The notes beneath the pieces were generated by a model. The model did no database searches. It was given only the letters and a program-made list of their open reading frames with translations, and had not been told where the DNA came from. Below, one piece after another: positions 51,717-60,233 of a DNA stretch of 64,000 nucleotides. A program made the translations under genes and the position numbers. The DNA comes from Pedobacter sp. D749 (GTDB taxonomy: Bacteria; Bacteroidota; Bacteroidia; Sphingobacteriales; Sphingobacteriaceae). The stretch spans positions 3,534,001 through 3,598,000 of the forward strand of contig NZ_CP079218.1 of NCBI RefSeq assembly GCF_019317285.1. Reading direction: 5' to 3'. The first letter of the stretch is position 1, and each line of letters begins with the position of its first letter.

Positions 51717-53666
51717 ATGTTCGAAAAGCTATTCAGAAAGAAATCTATTTCCAAGATATTAAAAGATGCGGCAAACGGCTATGGCGACCACGAAAATACA
51801 TTACATAAAACACTCGGTGTACGCGATTTAACAGCTTTTGGAATTGCAGCAATTATTGGGGCAGGAATTTTTAGTACGATTGGCAAAGCAAGTGCAGACG
51901 GCGGTCCGGCGGTAATCTTTTTATTTATTTTTACAGCGGTAGCCTGTAGTTTTGCAGCTTTTGCTTACGCAGAGTTTGCTTCAATGGTACCAGTTTCTGG
52001 TAGTGCTTATACCTATTCTTATGTGGCATTTGGCGAATTGGTGGCCTGGATTATCGGATGGTCGCTCATTATGGAGTATTCCATCGGTAATATTACAGTG
52101 GCGATATCCTGGTCTGATTACTTTACCGGACTACTCTCCACGATCAAAATACCTCCCCTCGGCATAGATGGCATCCATGTACCCGATTGGATGACAATGG
52201 ACTATTTAAGCGCTTATAACGGACATCAACATGCTGAAGCACTATTGGCCGCTGGCAAAAACCTGGCAGATTTAGATTTGGCTACAGCTTTAGCGAATAA
52301 TGCATGGCTTACCGCTCCAAAAATCGGCAGTTTTCACATCGTTGCAGATATCCCTGCCTTAGGCATCATCATTTTAATTACCTGGTTAATTTATCGTGGC
52401 ATGAAAGAGAGTCGCAATGCCAGCAACGCCATGGTGGTGGTTAAACTTGCGGTAATTCTTTTGGTATTGGCGGTGGGTATATTTTATGTAGATACAAAAA
52501 ACTGGGATCCATTTGCGCCTAATGGTGTTGCAGGAGTTCTAAAGGGCGTTTCGGCAGTATTTTTTGCTTATATCGGTTTCGATGCCATTTCTACAACTGC
52601 CGAAGAATGTAAAAACCCACAACGCGATTTACCCCGTGGAATGATGTGGGCCATTATTATCTGTACCATCCTTTATGTGGCTATTGCACTGGTTTTAACC
52701 GGCATTGTTAAATCAGACACCTTAGCCGTTGGCGATCCCTTAGCATTTGTTTTTGATCAGATTAACTTAAAATTAATGAGCGGTATTATTGCCGTAAGTG
52801 CGGTATTTGCCATGGCAAGTGTACTTTTGGTTTTTCAGATGGGTCAACCACGGATCTGGATGAGCATGAGCAGAGACGGGTTATTACCAAAATCTTTTTC
52901 TAAAATTCACCCGAAATACAAAACACCTTCATTTGCAACAATTGTGGTAGGTTTTGTAGTTGCTGTACCATCATTGTTTATGAATCTGACCATCGTTACC
53001 GATCTTTGCTCTATCGGAACACTTTTCGCTTTTGTATTGGTTTGTGCAGGGGTTTTAGTATTACAGAACAGGCCTGATGTTCAGCGTGGAAAATTCAAAA
53101 TACCTTATGTAAACAGTAAGTTTATTATTCCAATCGCCTTAATTGCGACCATTATTTTTGCTTTCACAAAGTATGGGAAAGAAACTAAGGCATTCTTTTT
53201 AAATTCGCCTAAAACCATCCAAACCGTAACTTTTGTTACTTCGCTAAGTGGCGATGAACTAAAAATCGTTAAAGAGGAAATTGTTAAAAATGCTGCGCCA
53301 CAAATTTTATTGACAGAAAAAGTAGATGCAGAATCTTATTTGAGTGCGTTACCTGCTGATCGTTACGAGCAGTTTATTTCAGCCTCAAAAATACCTGTAG
53401 AGAAAAAATACGAAAGTGGCTGGGGTTTATTTAAGCACAAAATCCCAATGTGGATTTTCTTGATTATTTGTGTGGTCATCACCTACTATTGCATTACCAA
53501 AAACCTATCATTAATTCCTGTTTTGGGATTGATTAGTTGCTTATATATGATGTGCGAACTTGGAATTTCAAACTGGATCGGTTTCGGCATCTGGCTGGTA
53601 GTCGGTTTGGTGGTTTATTTCGCCTATGGTTACAGACACAGTAAACTGGCAAATCCGGAGGTTTAA
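51717..53666 (+). CDS. APC-family amino acid permease with a C-terminal soluble insert
   Basis: A 649-residue inner-membrane protein of the cationic amino acid transporter branch. FGIAAIIGAGIFSTIGKASA (helix 1), PVSGSAYTYSYVAFGELVAW and FFAYIGFDAISTTAEECKNP (helix 6) match the 491-residue permease at 16284-17759. Two additions explain the extra length: a loop at about 145-205 (DGIHVPDWMTMDYLSAYNGH...) and a polar region of about 85 residues (495-580, PKTIQTVTFVTSLSGDELKI...) between late helices. The insert is charged and lacks helices, so it should lie on one side of the membrane, perhaps regulating transport. Substrate unknown. It has an RAYT gene six bases downstream. Confidence 0.88.
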   Translation: MFEKLFRKKSISKILKDAANGYGDHENTLHKTLGVRDLTAFGIAAIIGAGIFSTIGKASADGGPAVIFLFIFTAVACSFAAFAYAEFASMVPVSGSAYTYSYVAFGELVAWIIGWSLIMEYSIGNITVAISWSDYFTGLLSTIKIPPLGIDGIHVPDWMTMDYLSAYNGHQHAEALLAAGKNLADLDLATALANNAWLTAPKIGSFHIVADIPALGIIILITWLIYRGMKESRNASNAMVVVKLAVILLVLAVGIFYVDTKNWDPFAPNGVAGVLKGVSAVFFAYIGFDAISTTAEECKNPQRDLPRGMMWAIIICTILYVAIALVLTGIVKSDTLAVGDPLAFVFDQINLKLMSGIIAVSAVFAMASVLLVFQMGQPRIWMSMSRDGLLPKSFSKIHPKYKTPSFATIVVGFVVAVPSLFMNLTIVTDLCSIGTLFAFVLVCAGVLVLQNRPDVQRGKFKIPYVNSKFIIPIALIATIIFAFTKYGKETKAFFLNSPKTIQTVTFVTSLSGDELKIVKEEIVKNAAPQILLTEKVDAESYLSALPADRYEQFISASKIPVEKKYESGWGLFKHKIPMWIFLIICVVITYYCITKNLSLIPVLGLISCLYMMCELGISNWIGFGIWLVVGLVVYFAYGYRHSKLANPEV

Positions 53667-53671
53667 ATTAA

Positions 53672-54217
53672 ATGAAATACAATCCTTTAATACATCATCG
53701 AAGATCGATCAGATTAAAGGGTTACGACTATTCAAAAGCAGGGGCATATTTCATCACGATCTGCTGTGAAGATAGAATCCATAGATTTGGAAAAGTTTCA
53801 GGTGATGAAATGATCTTAAATCAGTCTGGAACTATAGCTTATAACGAATGGATTAATTTAGCGGAGAGATTTCCGAATTTTGAACTTGATGTTTTTCAGA
53901 TCATGCCGAATCATATGCATGGCATAATCATTTTATCTGATGTCAGGGCGACCCTTGCGGTCGCACAAGAAGACGATAAAATAAAAAGGGCGACCGCAAG
54001 GGTCGCCCCGACAATTGCTGAAATCGTAGGAGCTTACAAATCAATTGTTTCAAATGCATGTCTGCAGTTGTTCAAATCGCATAATAAAACAATGGGAAAG
54101 CTCTGGCAGCGTAATTATTACGAACACATCATTCGTGATGAAAGAGCATATCAGAACATTTCAAATTACATCATCAATAATCCCGGCGAATGGAGCGAGG
54201 ATAAATTCCATTTATAA
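53672..54217 (+). CDS. REP-associated tyrosine transposase (RAYT, IS200-like)
   Basis: A 181-residue Y1/HUH-type protein. AGAYFITICCEDRIHRFGKV is the family N-terminus. IMPNHMHGIIIL holds the HxH metal motif (His-Met-His, about 88-90), and IVGAYKSIVSNACLQL holds the catalytic Tyr about 40 residues later. LWQRNYYEHIIRDERAYQNI SNYI is the conserved C-terminal helix. Such domesticated transposases are linked to spread of REP palindromes. The loop between the HUH and Tyr motifs is encoded by two REP-like hairpins in opposite orientation (53946-54008), in frame, giving RATLAVA and RATARVAP. It starts six bases after the permease stop. Confidence 0.9.
   Translation: MKYNPLIHHRRSIRLKGYDYSKAGAYFITICCEDRIHRFGKVSGDEMILNQSGTIAYNEWINLAERFPNFELDVFQIMPNHMHGIIILSDVRATLAVAQEDDKIKRATARVAPTIAEIVGAYKSIVSNACLQLFKSHNKTMGKLWQRNYYEHIIRDERAYQNISNYIINNPGEWSEDKFHL
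53946..54008. repeat. BIME-like double REP hairpin inside the RAYT coding sequence
   Basis: GGGCGACCCTTGCGGTCGC (53946-53964) and GCGACCGCAAGGGTCGCCC (53990-54008) are perfect 19-base inverse complements separated by 25 bases. Each arm is itself a small hairpin (GCGACC CTTGC GGTCGC; GGCGACC GCAAG GGTCGCC). The element is far more GC-rich than the surrounding gene and keeps the reading frame open. Confidence 0.9.
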
Positions 54218-54255
54218 AGAAAAATCCCCTTTCTTGAGTAGAAAGAGGATTGTAT

Positions 54256-54408
54256 TTATTTTTTCTTGATAAATGCCATTGCGGTAATCATCACGAGTCC
54301 TAATCCAGATGCGATCATATAGTTATTCGCATGATTAAGATGGTATATTTTGGCTGCAGGACCTGCCATAAATAACACGGTACCTAAAATTAAAATCGCA
54401 GTTCTCAT
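54256..54408 (-). CDS. Tiny GldL-like two-helix membrane protein
   Basis: A 50-residue frame starts MRTAILILGTVLFMAGPAAK and continues IYHLNHANNYMIASGLGLVM before a basic end (AFIKKK). Two membrane helices flank a short loop. The pattern helix-xxKIxHxxxANxM-helix recalls the N-terminal membrane pair of GldL, the proton-channel subunit of the T9SS/gliding motor, but the cytosolic part of GldL is absent. The ATG lies four bases beyond the kup stop on the same strand, so it is probably co-translated. It may be a small Kup partner or an independent protein; function unknown. Confidence 0.6.
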   Translation of the reverse strand: MRTAILILGTVLFMAGPAAKIYHLNHANNYMIASGLGLVMITAMAFIKKK

Positions 54409-54412
54409 TTAA

Positions 54413-56371
54413 TTAAACCGGGAGTCTGTGTAATTCAATATCATCAGGTGTAACGAAAATCAACGGTACCTTCTCTACATCCACATAACTGCTATCCAAA
54501 CCAAAACTTCGTTCCTCAGACAAACTCAGTTTTTTAAGGATAAAATAGTAATCCATAATCTGTCTCTCGTAGAAACTTAACTTGGTAAACTTAGATAAAT
54601 GTTTTTCCAACAGTACAAACCTGAAATCGCCTGCAATTTTATGCTTGTTTAATGAGGTGTACTGGCTGGTAATATCGATCTCACCATTTTTCACTAATTC
54701 TTCTACCACCTTACGGTATAGTAAATTTACACGTTGCTCAATCCTGAATCCTAACCTAAAGTCGATCCTGATTAATTTACCGGGAATTAAGAATTCAACT
54801 TTATAATCTAAAGTATATGGCTCATCCATTACGTCAACATGTACCAGCCAATATACGTCAGCACGTTTTGGCTCTTTTTGAATAATGGAATAGATAATTT
54901 TGGATTCGATCTCCGTTTTAAAGTTGGCACTGGTTAAATAAACCAGCTGAGAAGAGTATTTCGGAACCGATTCATCGCTGCTCAGTTCAGTTAAAATCTC
55001 ATAATAATCTTCAATTTCGACATATTTAACAAATCGATTTTTGATTTTCCGGGCTACAAACCAACTCCACATCACCGTAAATAAGAAGGAACCGATTAAT
55101 ACGGTTACCCAACCGCCATGTAAGAATTTAGTTAAATTACTGATCAAAAATGTACCCTCAATAATGACATAGGTAAAAAAGAATAACGCGATCAGATACC
55201 TCGGAAAACGTCTGCTTCTTAAATAAAAACTCACCAGGATGGTGGTCATTAACATGGCTATGGTTATAGATAAACCATATGCCGCGTCCATTCTCTCTGC
55301 TTTCCGAAACAAGAATACAATACCACAGCAACCAATCCATAACATCCAGTTAATAGAAGGAACATATAACTGGCCTTTAGAAACTGATGGATAGACGATT
55401 TTAATTTTTGGCCAAAGGTTTAAGCGTACTGCCTCAGCAATTAAAGTAAACGACCCACTAATTAAAGCCTGACTGGCAATTACTGCTGCCATAGTAGCGA
55501 GTATAACCATTGGAATTTGAAACTGATCTGGAACGATCTGGAAAAATGGGTTCATTTTAGCTCCCGGCACATAACTGCCACTGTTCTGCAAAATCCAAAC
55601 ACCCTGTCCCAAATAGTTTAGAATAAGGGTCAGTTTTACAAAGATCCAACTGATTCTAATGTTATTTCTACCGCAGTGACCTAAGTCAGAATATAAAGCC
55701 TCTGCCCCGGTTGTACATAAAAACACACCGCCCAGAATTAAAAATGCCAGTTTGTTGGTCACCAATAGATGAATGGCATAGTAAGGGTTAAATGCTTTAA
55801 GGATGCTTAAATCTTTAATGACAAAAGATACACCCAAAATACCTAATACAGCAAACCAAACAAACATTACGGGACCAAATAGCTTGCCTACCATATTGGT
55901 ACCGAACTGCTGGATAATAAATAAGATGGTTAAAATGGTGATTACAATTGGAATAACCGGCACATCAAATTTACTGGTAAGCCCTTCAATAGCTGATGTT
56001 ACCGTAATACTGGGCGTGATAATACCATCTGCAAGTAGTGCACAACCACCTATAACGGCTGGTACCACCAGCCATTTAGCCTTTTTGCGCACCAGGGAAA
56101 ATAAAGAGAAAATACCGCCTTCACCTTTATTATCTGCCCTAAGGGTAATAATAACATACTTAATGGTGGTTTGTAAGGTTAATGTCCAGATGATACAAGA
56201 TAAAACGCCTAAAACGTTTGTTGGATTAATATCTTGCTTTCCCCCTAAAATCGTTGTAAAAATTGCATTTAAGGTATACAAGGGTGATGTACCAATGTCA
56301 CCAAATACAATTCCTAAACTAATTAGAACACCGCCGGCGGTTAACGCATTGACATTTTTATGATTTGACAC
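54413..56371 (-). CDS. kup: KUP-family potassium uptake protein
   Basis: A 652-residue protein with 12 helices and a C-terminal cytosolic domain. GVLISLGIVFGDIGTSPLYT LNAIF at 14-38 and RADNKGEGGIFSLFSLVR at about 78 are the hallmark Kup motifs; ALLADGIITPSITVTSAIEG L follows. The C-terminal 200 residues (from about 450) are soluble and end in FVTPDDIELHRLPV. It imports K+ with protons. The upstream region 56372-56548 is very AT-rich. A 50-residue membrane protein is encoded immediately downstream. The K+-dependent pyrophosphatase at 13922 gives a loose functional link to K+ supply. Confidence 0.95.
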   Translation of the reverse strand: MSNHKNVNALTAGGVLISLGIVFGDIGTSPLYTLNAIFTTILGGKQDINPTNVLGVLSCIIWTLTLQTTIKYVIITLRADNKGEGGIFSLFSLVRKKAKWLVVPAVIGGCALLADGIITPSITVTSAIEGLTSKFDVPVIPIVITILTILFIIQQFGTNMVGKLFGPVMFVWFAVLGILGVSFVIKDLSILKAFNPYYAIHLLVTNKLAFLILGGVFLCTTGAEALYSDLGHCGRNNIRISWIFVKLTLILNYLGQGVWILQNSGSYVPGAKMNPFFQIVPDQFQIPMVILATMAAVIASQALISGSFTLIAEAVRLNLWPKIKIVYPSVSKGQLYVPSINWMLWIGCCGIVFLFRKAERMDAAYGLSITIAMLMTTILVSFYLRSRRFPRYLIALFFFTYVIIEGTFLISNLTKFLHGGWVTVLIGSFLFTVMWSWFVARKIKNRFVKYVEIEDYYEILTELSSDESVPKYSSQLVYLTSANFKTEIESKIIYSIIQKEPKRADVYWLVHVDVMDEPYTLDYKVEFLIPGKLIRIDFRLGFRIEQRVNLLYRKVVEELVKNGEIDITSQYTSLNKHKIAGDFRFVLLEKHLSKFTKLSFYERQIMDYYFILKKLSLSEERSFGLDSSYVDVEKVPLIFVTPDDIELHRLPV

Positions 56372-56530
56372 TTCGTTGATTATTTAAGTGCGGCAAAAGT
56401 AAACTAACTATAACAATTTAACAACCAAATTATTGTGTATTTTCAACACTATGAAAATTAAATTTTATTGTTAAATTGTGTTAAATTATGGGTTTTAAAC
56501 AAAATGTTTAATTTCTTTGTTTTAAATTAA

Positions 56531-56538
56531 TACATTTG
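56531..56538 (+). promoter_or_regulatory. -7 box of the T9SS-sorted protein gene
   Basis: TACATTTG fits TAnnTTTG and lies 13 bases before the ATG at 56552. It is divergent from kup across an AT-rich spacer. Confidence 0.6.
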
Positions 56539-56551
56539 CTATACCAATTTG

Positions 56552-57082
56552 ATGAAACTCTACACTAGGATAACGTTACTCACAAAACTCGCCTGCACAT
56601 TGTGCATTGTTTTGTTATGCAGCTTAAATTCCTGGTCACAACAGAGTGATAGCATTCACATCAGCTTAAAAAACAGAACAAAAAAAATAAGCCGAATTCC
56701 TGAAATCAAAGCCAATATTACCCCCTACAAGCCGTTTTACATGACAATTGGTGGTTCAGGAATGTTCAATACTTCTTCTACAGTTCCTAAAACTGCAACT
56801 GTTGTAGCAAAAGATAAATTGTTAAGTATTTTAAAAATATATCCTAATCCGGTAGAAGATCAGTTGAATATTATTTTATCTATTGGAAAAGATGGAACCC
56901 AAACAACGATCAAAATTATCGATTTATTGGGAAATGAAGTAGCAACACTTTTGAACGAACGTTTAAATGCCGGCGAGCATAATAAAAACTTTGTCGTTCC
57001 TAATAGAATTAACCCAGGCATCTACTTTTTAAGGGTTATTGCAGGCTCAGAAAGCCAGGTAAAACGGATCTCAGTTTTATAA
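56552..57082 (+). CDS. Small T9SS type A sorting-domain protein
   Basis: A 176-residue protein. A signal peptide (MKLYTRITLLTKLACTLCIV LLCSLNSWSQ) is followed by only about 55 residues of low-complexity polar sequence. The rest (about 88-176) is a type A sorting domain: LKIYPNPVEDQLNI, TTIKIIDLLGNEVATLL, NAGEHNKNFVVP, GIYFLRVIAGSESQVKRISV L. Type IX secretion uses this domain to export and anchor proteins. Nearly all such proteins carry a large functional cargo; this one has almost none. An ATG at 56552 is used; the ORF could start one codon earlier at TTG. Confidence 0.85.
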   Translation: MKLYTRITLLTKLACTLCIVLLCSLNSWSQQSDSIHISLKNRTKKISRIPEIKANITPYKPFYMTIGGSGMFNTSSTVPKTATVVAKDKLLSILKIYPNPVEDQLNIILSIGKDGTQTTIKIIDLLGNEVATLLNERLNAGEHNKNFVVPNRINPGIYFLRVIAGSESQVKRISVL

Positions 57083-57157
57083 CACCATTTTCTTTTCTAT
57101 TTTTGATTGATGCGGAATTAATTCCCGTCTATTTTATCATATTTCATATTCTTAAGA

Positions 57158-57769
57158 ATGAAGATCATCGCCATTGGCCGAAATTATGCCGAACATGCAA
57201 AAGAGCTGAACAATCCAGTTCCAACCACACCAGTAATTTTCCTGAAACCTGATACAGCTGTTTTAAAAGATAATAAACCTTTTTACCTGCCCGATTTTTC
57301 TGATGATATTCATTACGAACTTGAAGTGGTATTAAAAATCTGCAAGGAAGGAAAACATATTGCCGAAAAGTTTGCAACTAATTATTATGATGAAGTGGGA
57401 TTAGGAATCGATTTTACTGCACGAGATATCCAGAGCAAACATAAAGAGAAGGGATTACCCTGGGAGTTGGCCAAAGCTTTTGATCACTCTGCGCCGATCA
57501 GTATTTTTCAGCCTAAAAGTGATTATGAAGACCTTTACAATTTAAATTTTGAGTTAAAGATAAATGGCGAAAGCCGCCAGATTGGCCATACTAAAGATTT
57601 GTTATTCTCGTTCGAGAAGATAATCAGTTTTGTTTCTCAATATATAACTTTAAAAAAAGGAGACTTAATTTTTACCGGCACACCTCAGGGCGTTGGAAAA
57701 ATCAATAAAGGCGATAAACTGGAAGCCTGGTTAGAAGGAAAACAACTTTTAAATTTTGATGTAAAGTAA
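57158..57769 (+). CDS. Fumarylacetoacetate hydrolase-family protein
   Basis: A 203-residue enzyme of the FAH/acylpyruvase type. MKIIAIGRNYAEHAKELNNP, PVIFLKPDTAVL, the metal ligands in DDIHYELEVVLKI (Glu-x-Glu) and GLGIDFTARDIQ, and FTGTPQGVGKI near the end are all conserved. The short single-domain form resembles FAHD1/YcgM, which hydrolyse acylpyruvates or decarboxylate oxaloacetate. The exact substrate is unknown. It lies three bases upstream of the M23 peptidase gene, so the two are co-transcribed. Confidence 0.9.
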   Translation: MKIIAIGRNYAEHAKELNNPVPTTPVIFLKPDTAVLKDNKPFYLPDFSDDIHYELEVVLKICKEGKHIAEKFATNYYDEVGLGIDFTARDIQSKHKEKGLPWELAKAFDHSAPISIFQPKSDYEDLYNLNFELKINGESRQIGHTKDLLFSFEKIISFVSQYITLKKGDLIFTGTPQGVGKINKGDKLEAWLEGKQLLNFDVK

Positions 57770-57772
57770 CGA

Positions 57773-59506
57773 ATGATTAAAAAACCGATCCAATATAAGT
57801 TTAAATTTCCCATTTCAATTTGCCTTTTATTTGCTTCAACCTTTGTTCAGGCGCAACAGATTTATAGTACGAATAAATACCCGATTACAGATTTCAGGCA
57901 ACCTTTAGATATTAGCCCTCCTGCCCTGGCGGGTTCATTCGGCGAAATCAGAGGCAATCACTTTCATTCCGGAATCGATTTCAGAACCAATCAGCGCGAA
58001 GGTTATCCTGTTTATGCAGTAGCCGATGGTTATATTTCGAGGTTAAGGGTTCAAAACAGTGGTTTCGGACAGGCCTTGTACATTAATCACCCTAATGGGT
58101 TTACTACTGTTTACGGCCACTTACAGCGTTTCGCTCCAAAAATTGCTACGATTGTTAAAAATCTTGAATACGAAAAAAAATCGTTTGAGATTGATGAATT
58201 TCCGGATGCCACATTAATCCCGGTACATAAAGGCGAAATTATTGCCTGGTCTGGTAACCGTGGCAGTTCAGGCGGACCGCATTTGCATTTCGAAATCAGA
58301 GATACTAAAACTGAAGAAACCATAAATCCGCAATTTTTCGGGATCATCATTCCGGATAATATTCCGCCTGTTATACATGGATTGTACGTGTACCGTTTAA
58401 ATGGCAAAACCTTTAACGAAAATACACCAAAACAGGCAATTGGCATTAGCGGAGCAAATGGTAGTTATAAAACCGCTGCCCCCATCAGTTTAACCGGTGA
58501 GGTTGGTTTCGGTATCGTAGTAACCGATCGGCATAATGGTTTATCGGGCACCAATGGTGTATATTCTATTCAGCTCGAAGTAGATGGCAAGAAAGTATAT
58601 ACTTCAGCACTTGAACGTTTTGCTTTCGAAGATAGTAAAGCAATAAATTCGCATATCGATTATCCTACCTACCTAAATACCAAAAGAAGTATCCAGAAAA
58701 GTTTTGTTGAGCCTGGCAACCCTTTAAAAATTTATAGCGGTTTAATCAATAATGGCAGAATTAATTTTAATGATGGCGCCATGCATCAGCTTCGCTACAT
58801 CATTACCGATTCGAAAGGAAATTCATCTGTTTTGCCTTTCACGGTAAATGCGGGTTCAGCACCTATCGCAGCACCGGTTATTCCCGCTGGAATAATTTAT
58901 CCATATAATAAGGTGAATGAATTTAATACCGACGATATTAAGGTAGTTTTCCCGCAAGGAACATTGTACAGCGATTTAAACTTCACTTATAAAAAACTAC
59001 CCAAACCAACAGGAAATGCCTGGTCGGCCCTGCATCAGATTCACAATCGGCATACTCCATTACATATTGGTTTCAATATTTCGATTAAGGCTGATAATCT
59101 TCCGGAGAACTTAAAAAACAAAGCTTTGATTGTAAACTCAAACGGCTCATCGCAAGGCGGATTTTTCGAAAATGGTTATGTTAAGGCTACGCCAAAAAAC
59201 TTTGGCAGCTTTTATATTGCAATCGATACCATTCCGCCGAGGATAATCCCAGTAAATATCTCGGAAGGGAAAAATATGGCCGGTTTATCTAAAATATTTT
59301 TTAAGATCAGCGATAACCTATCCGGGATAAAAAGTTTTAATGGCTATATTGATGGTAAGTGGGCTTTGATGGAATTCGATACCAAAACCGCAACCTTATG
59401 GCACAGTTTCGACGAAAGAACAGCTTCCGGAAAACATACACTTGAGCTGGTTGTGGCAGATATGAAAGAGAATACCCGAAAATACAAGGTAACATTTATT
59501 AGATAA
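57773..59506 (+). CDS. M23-family metallopeptidase, cell-wall hydrolase type
   Basis: A 577-residue secreted protein with signal peptide ending FVQAQ (about 28). The LytM/M23 domain holds HFHSGIDFRTNQREGYPVYA (zinc His and Asp near 65-69), YGHLQRF and GPHLHFEIRD (HxH near 163-167). All zinc ligands are present, so it should be active on peptidoglycan cross-bridges. From about 200 the chain is beta-sandwich-like, with IDTIPPRIIPVNISEGKNMA resembling Ig-like domains. It is coupled to the FAH-family gene (three-base gap). No LysM is present. Confidence 0.88.
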   Translation: MIKKPIQYKFKFPISICLLFASTFVQAQQIYSTNKYPITDFRQPLDISPPALAGSFGEIRGNHFHSGIDFRTNQREGYPVYAVADGYISRLRVQNSGFGQALYINHPNGFTTVYGHLQRFAPKIATIVKNLEYEKKSFEIDEFPDATLIPVHKGEIIAWSGNRGSSGGPHLHFEIRDTKTEETINPQFFGIIIPDNIPPVIHGLYVYRLNGKTFNENTPKQAIGISGANGSYKTAAPISLTGEVGFGIVVTDRHNGLSGTNGVYSIQLEVDGKKVYTSALERFAFEDSKAINSHIDYPTYLNTKRSIQKSFVEPGNPLKIYSGLINNGRINFNDGAMHQLRYIITDSKGNSSVLPFTVNAGSAPIAAPVIPAGIIYPYNKVNEFNTDDIKVVFPQGTLYSDLNFTYKKLPKPTGNAWSALHQIHNRHTPLHIGFNISIKADNLPENLKNKALIVNSNGSSQGGFFENGYVKATPKNFGSFYIAIDTIPPRIIPVNISEGKNMAGLSKIFFKISDNLSGIKSFNGYIDGKWALMEFDTKTATLWHSFDERTASGKHTLELVVADMKENTRKYKVTFIR

Positions 59507-59711
59507 GGACAAGATATATTTGATTTCGTGACCATACCAATACCAACTTTTCACAAATTAAACCAAGAAATGTCATCTTTTAATATATATCCAACAGTAT
59601 AATACCATAAACTGTTTAAATTGCAAGCATGAATTAAACATGCTATCATTCAAAATTCAATCGTTTAATTATACTCCATCATTAAAGCATTCAAATTCAA
59701 TCATTATAAAT

Positions 59712-60176
59712 ATGGCAGAGTTAAAAGAAGGTGATCAGGCACCGGCAATTACATCAAAAGATCAAAATGGAACTGAAGTTTCGCTAAGCGATTATAAAGG
59801 CAAAATAGTTGTACTTTATTTTTACCCAAAAGATGATACTCCTGGTTGTACCGCCGAAGCTTGCGATTTCAGAGATAACTACCAGGGGTTACAGGCCAAA
59901 GGCATTGTAGTTTTAGGCGTTAGCGTCGACGATGAAAAATCGCACCAAAAATTTGTAACCAAACACAATTTACCATTTACCCTGTTGGCCGATACCGATC
60001 AGAAAATTGTAAATGACTACGGAGTTTGGGCAGAAAAAAACATGTATGGCAAAAAATACATGGGCACGGTTCGAACCACCTTCATTATAGATGGCGATGG
60101 AAAAATTAGCCATATCATCAAAAAAGTTGACACAAAAAACTCAACACAACAAGTACTCAATTTAATCAATAACTAA
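59712..60176 (+). CDS. bcp: Thioredoxin-dependent thiol peroxidase (Bcp)
   Basis: A 154-residue peroxiredoxin starting MAELKEGDQAPAITSKDQNG. The active site PKDDTPGCTAEACDFRDN has peroxidatic Cys46 and resolving Cys51, five residues apart, as in alpha-Prx/Bcp enzymes. VVLGVSVDDEKSHQKFVTKH N and GTVRTTFIIDGDGKI follow normally. It reduces peroxides in the cytosol. The ATG at 59712 is chosen; the frame start at 59640 adds a non-conserved AT-rich-encoded stretch. Confidence 0.94.
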   Translation: MAELKEGDQAPAITSKDQNGTEVSLSDYKGKIVVLYFYPKDDTPGCTAEACDFRDNYQGLQAKGIVVLGVSVDDEKSHQKFVTKHNLPFTLLADTDQKIVNDYGVWAEKNMYGKKYMGTVRTTFIIDGDGKISHIIKKVDTKNSTQQVLNLINN

Positions 60177-60199
60177 TTATGATATAGCGGTTAAAATAT

Positions 60200-60207
60200 T
60201 AACTTTG
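60200..60207 (+). promoter_or_regulatory. -7 box of the transketolase genes
   Basis: TAACTTTG fits TAnnTTTG and lies 26 bases before the ATG at 60234. Confidence 0.6.
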
Positions 60208-60233
60208 CTATGTAACAACAACCTCTTATTTTA

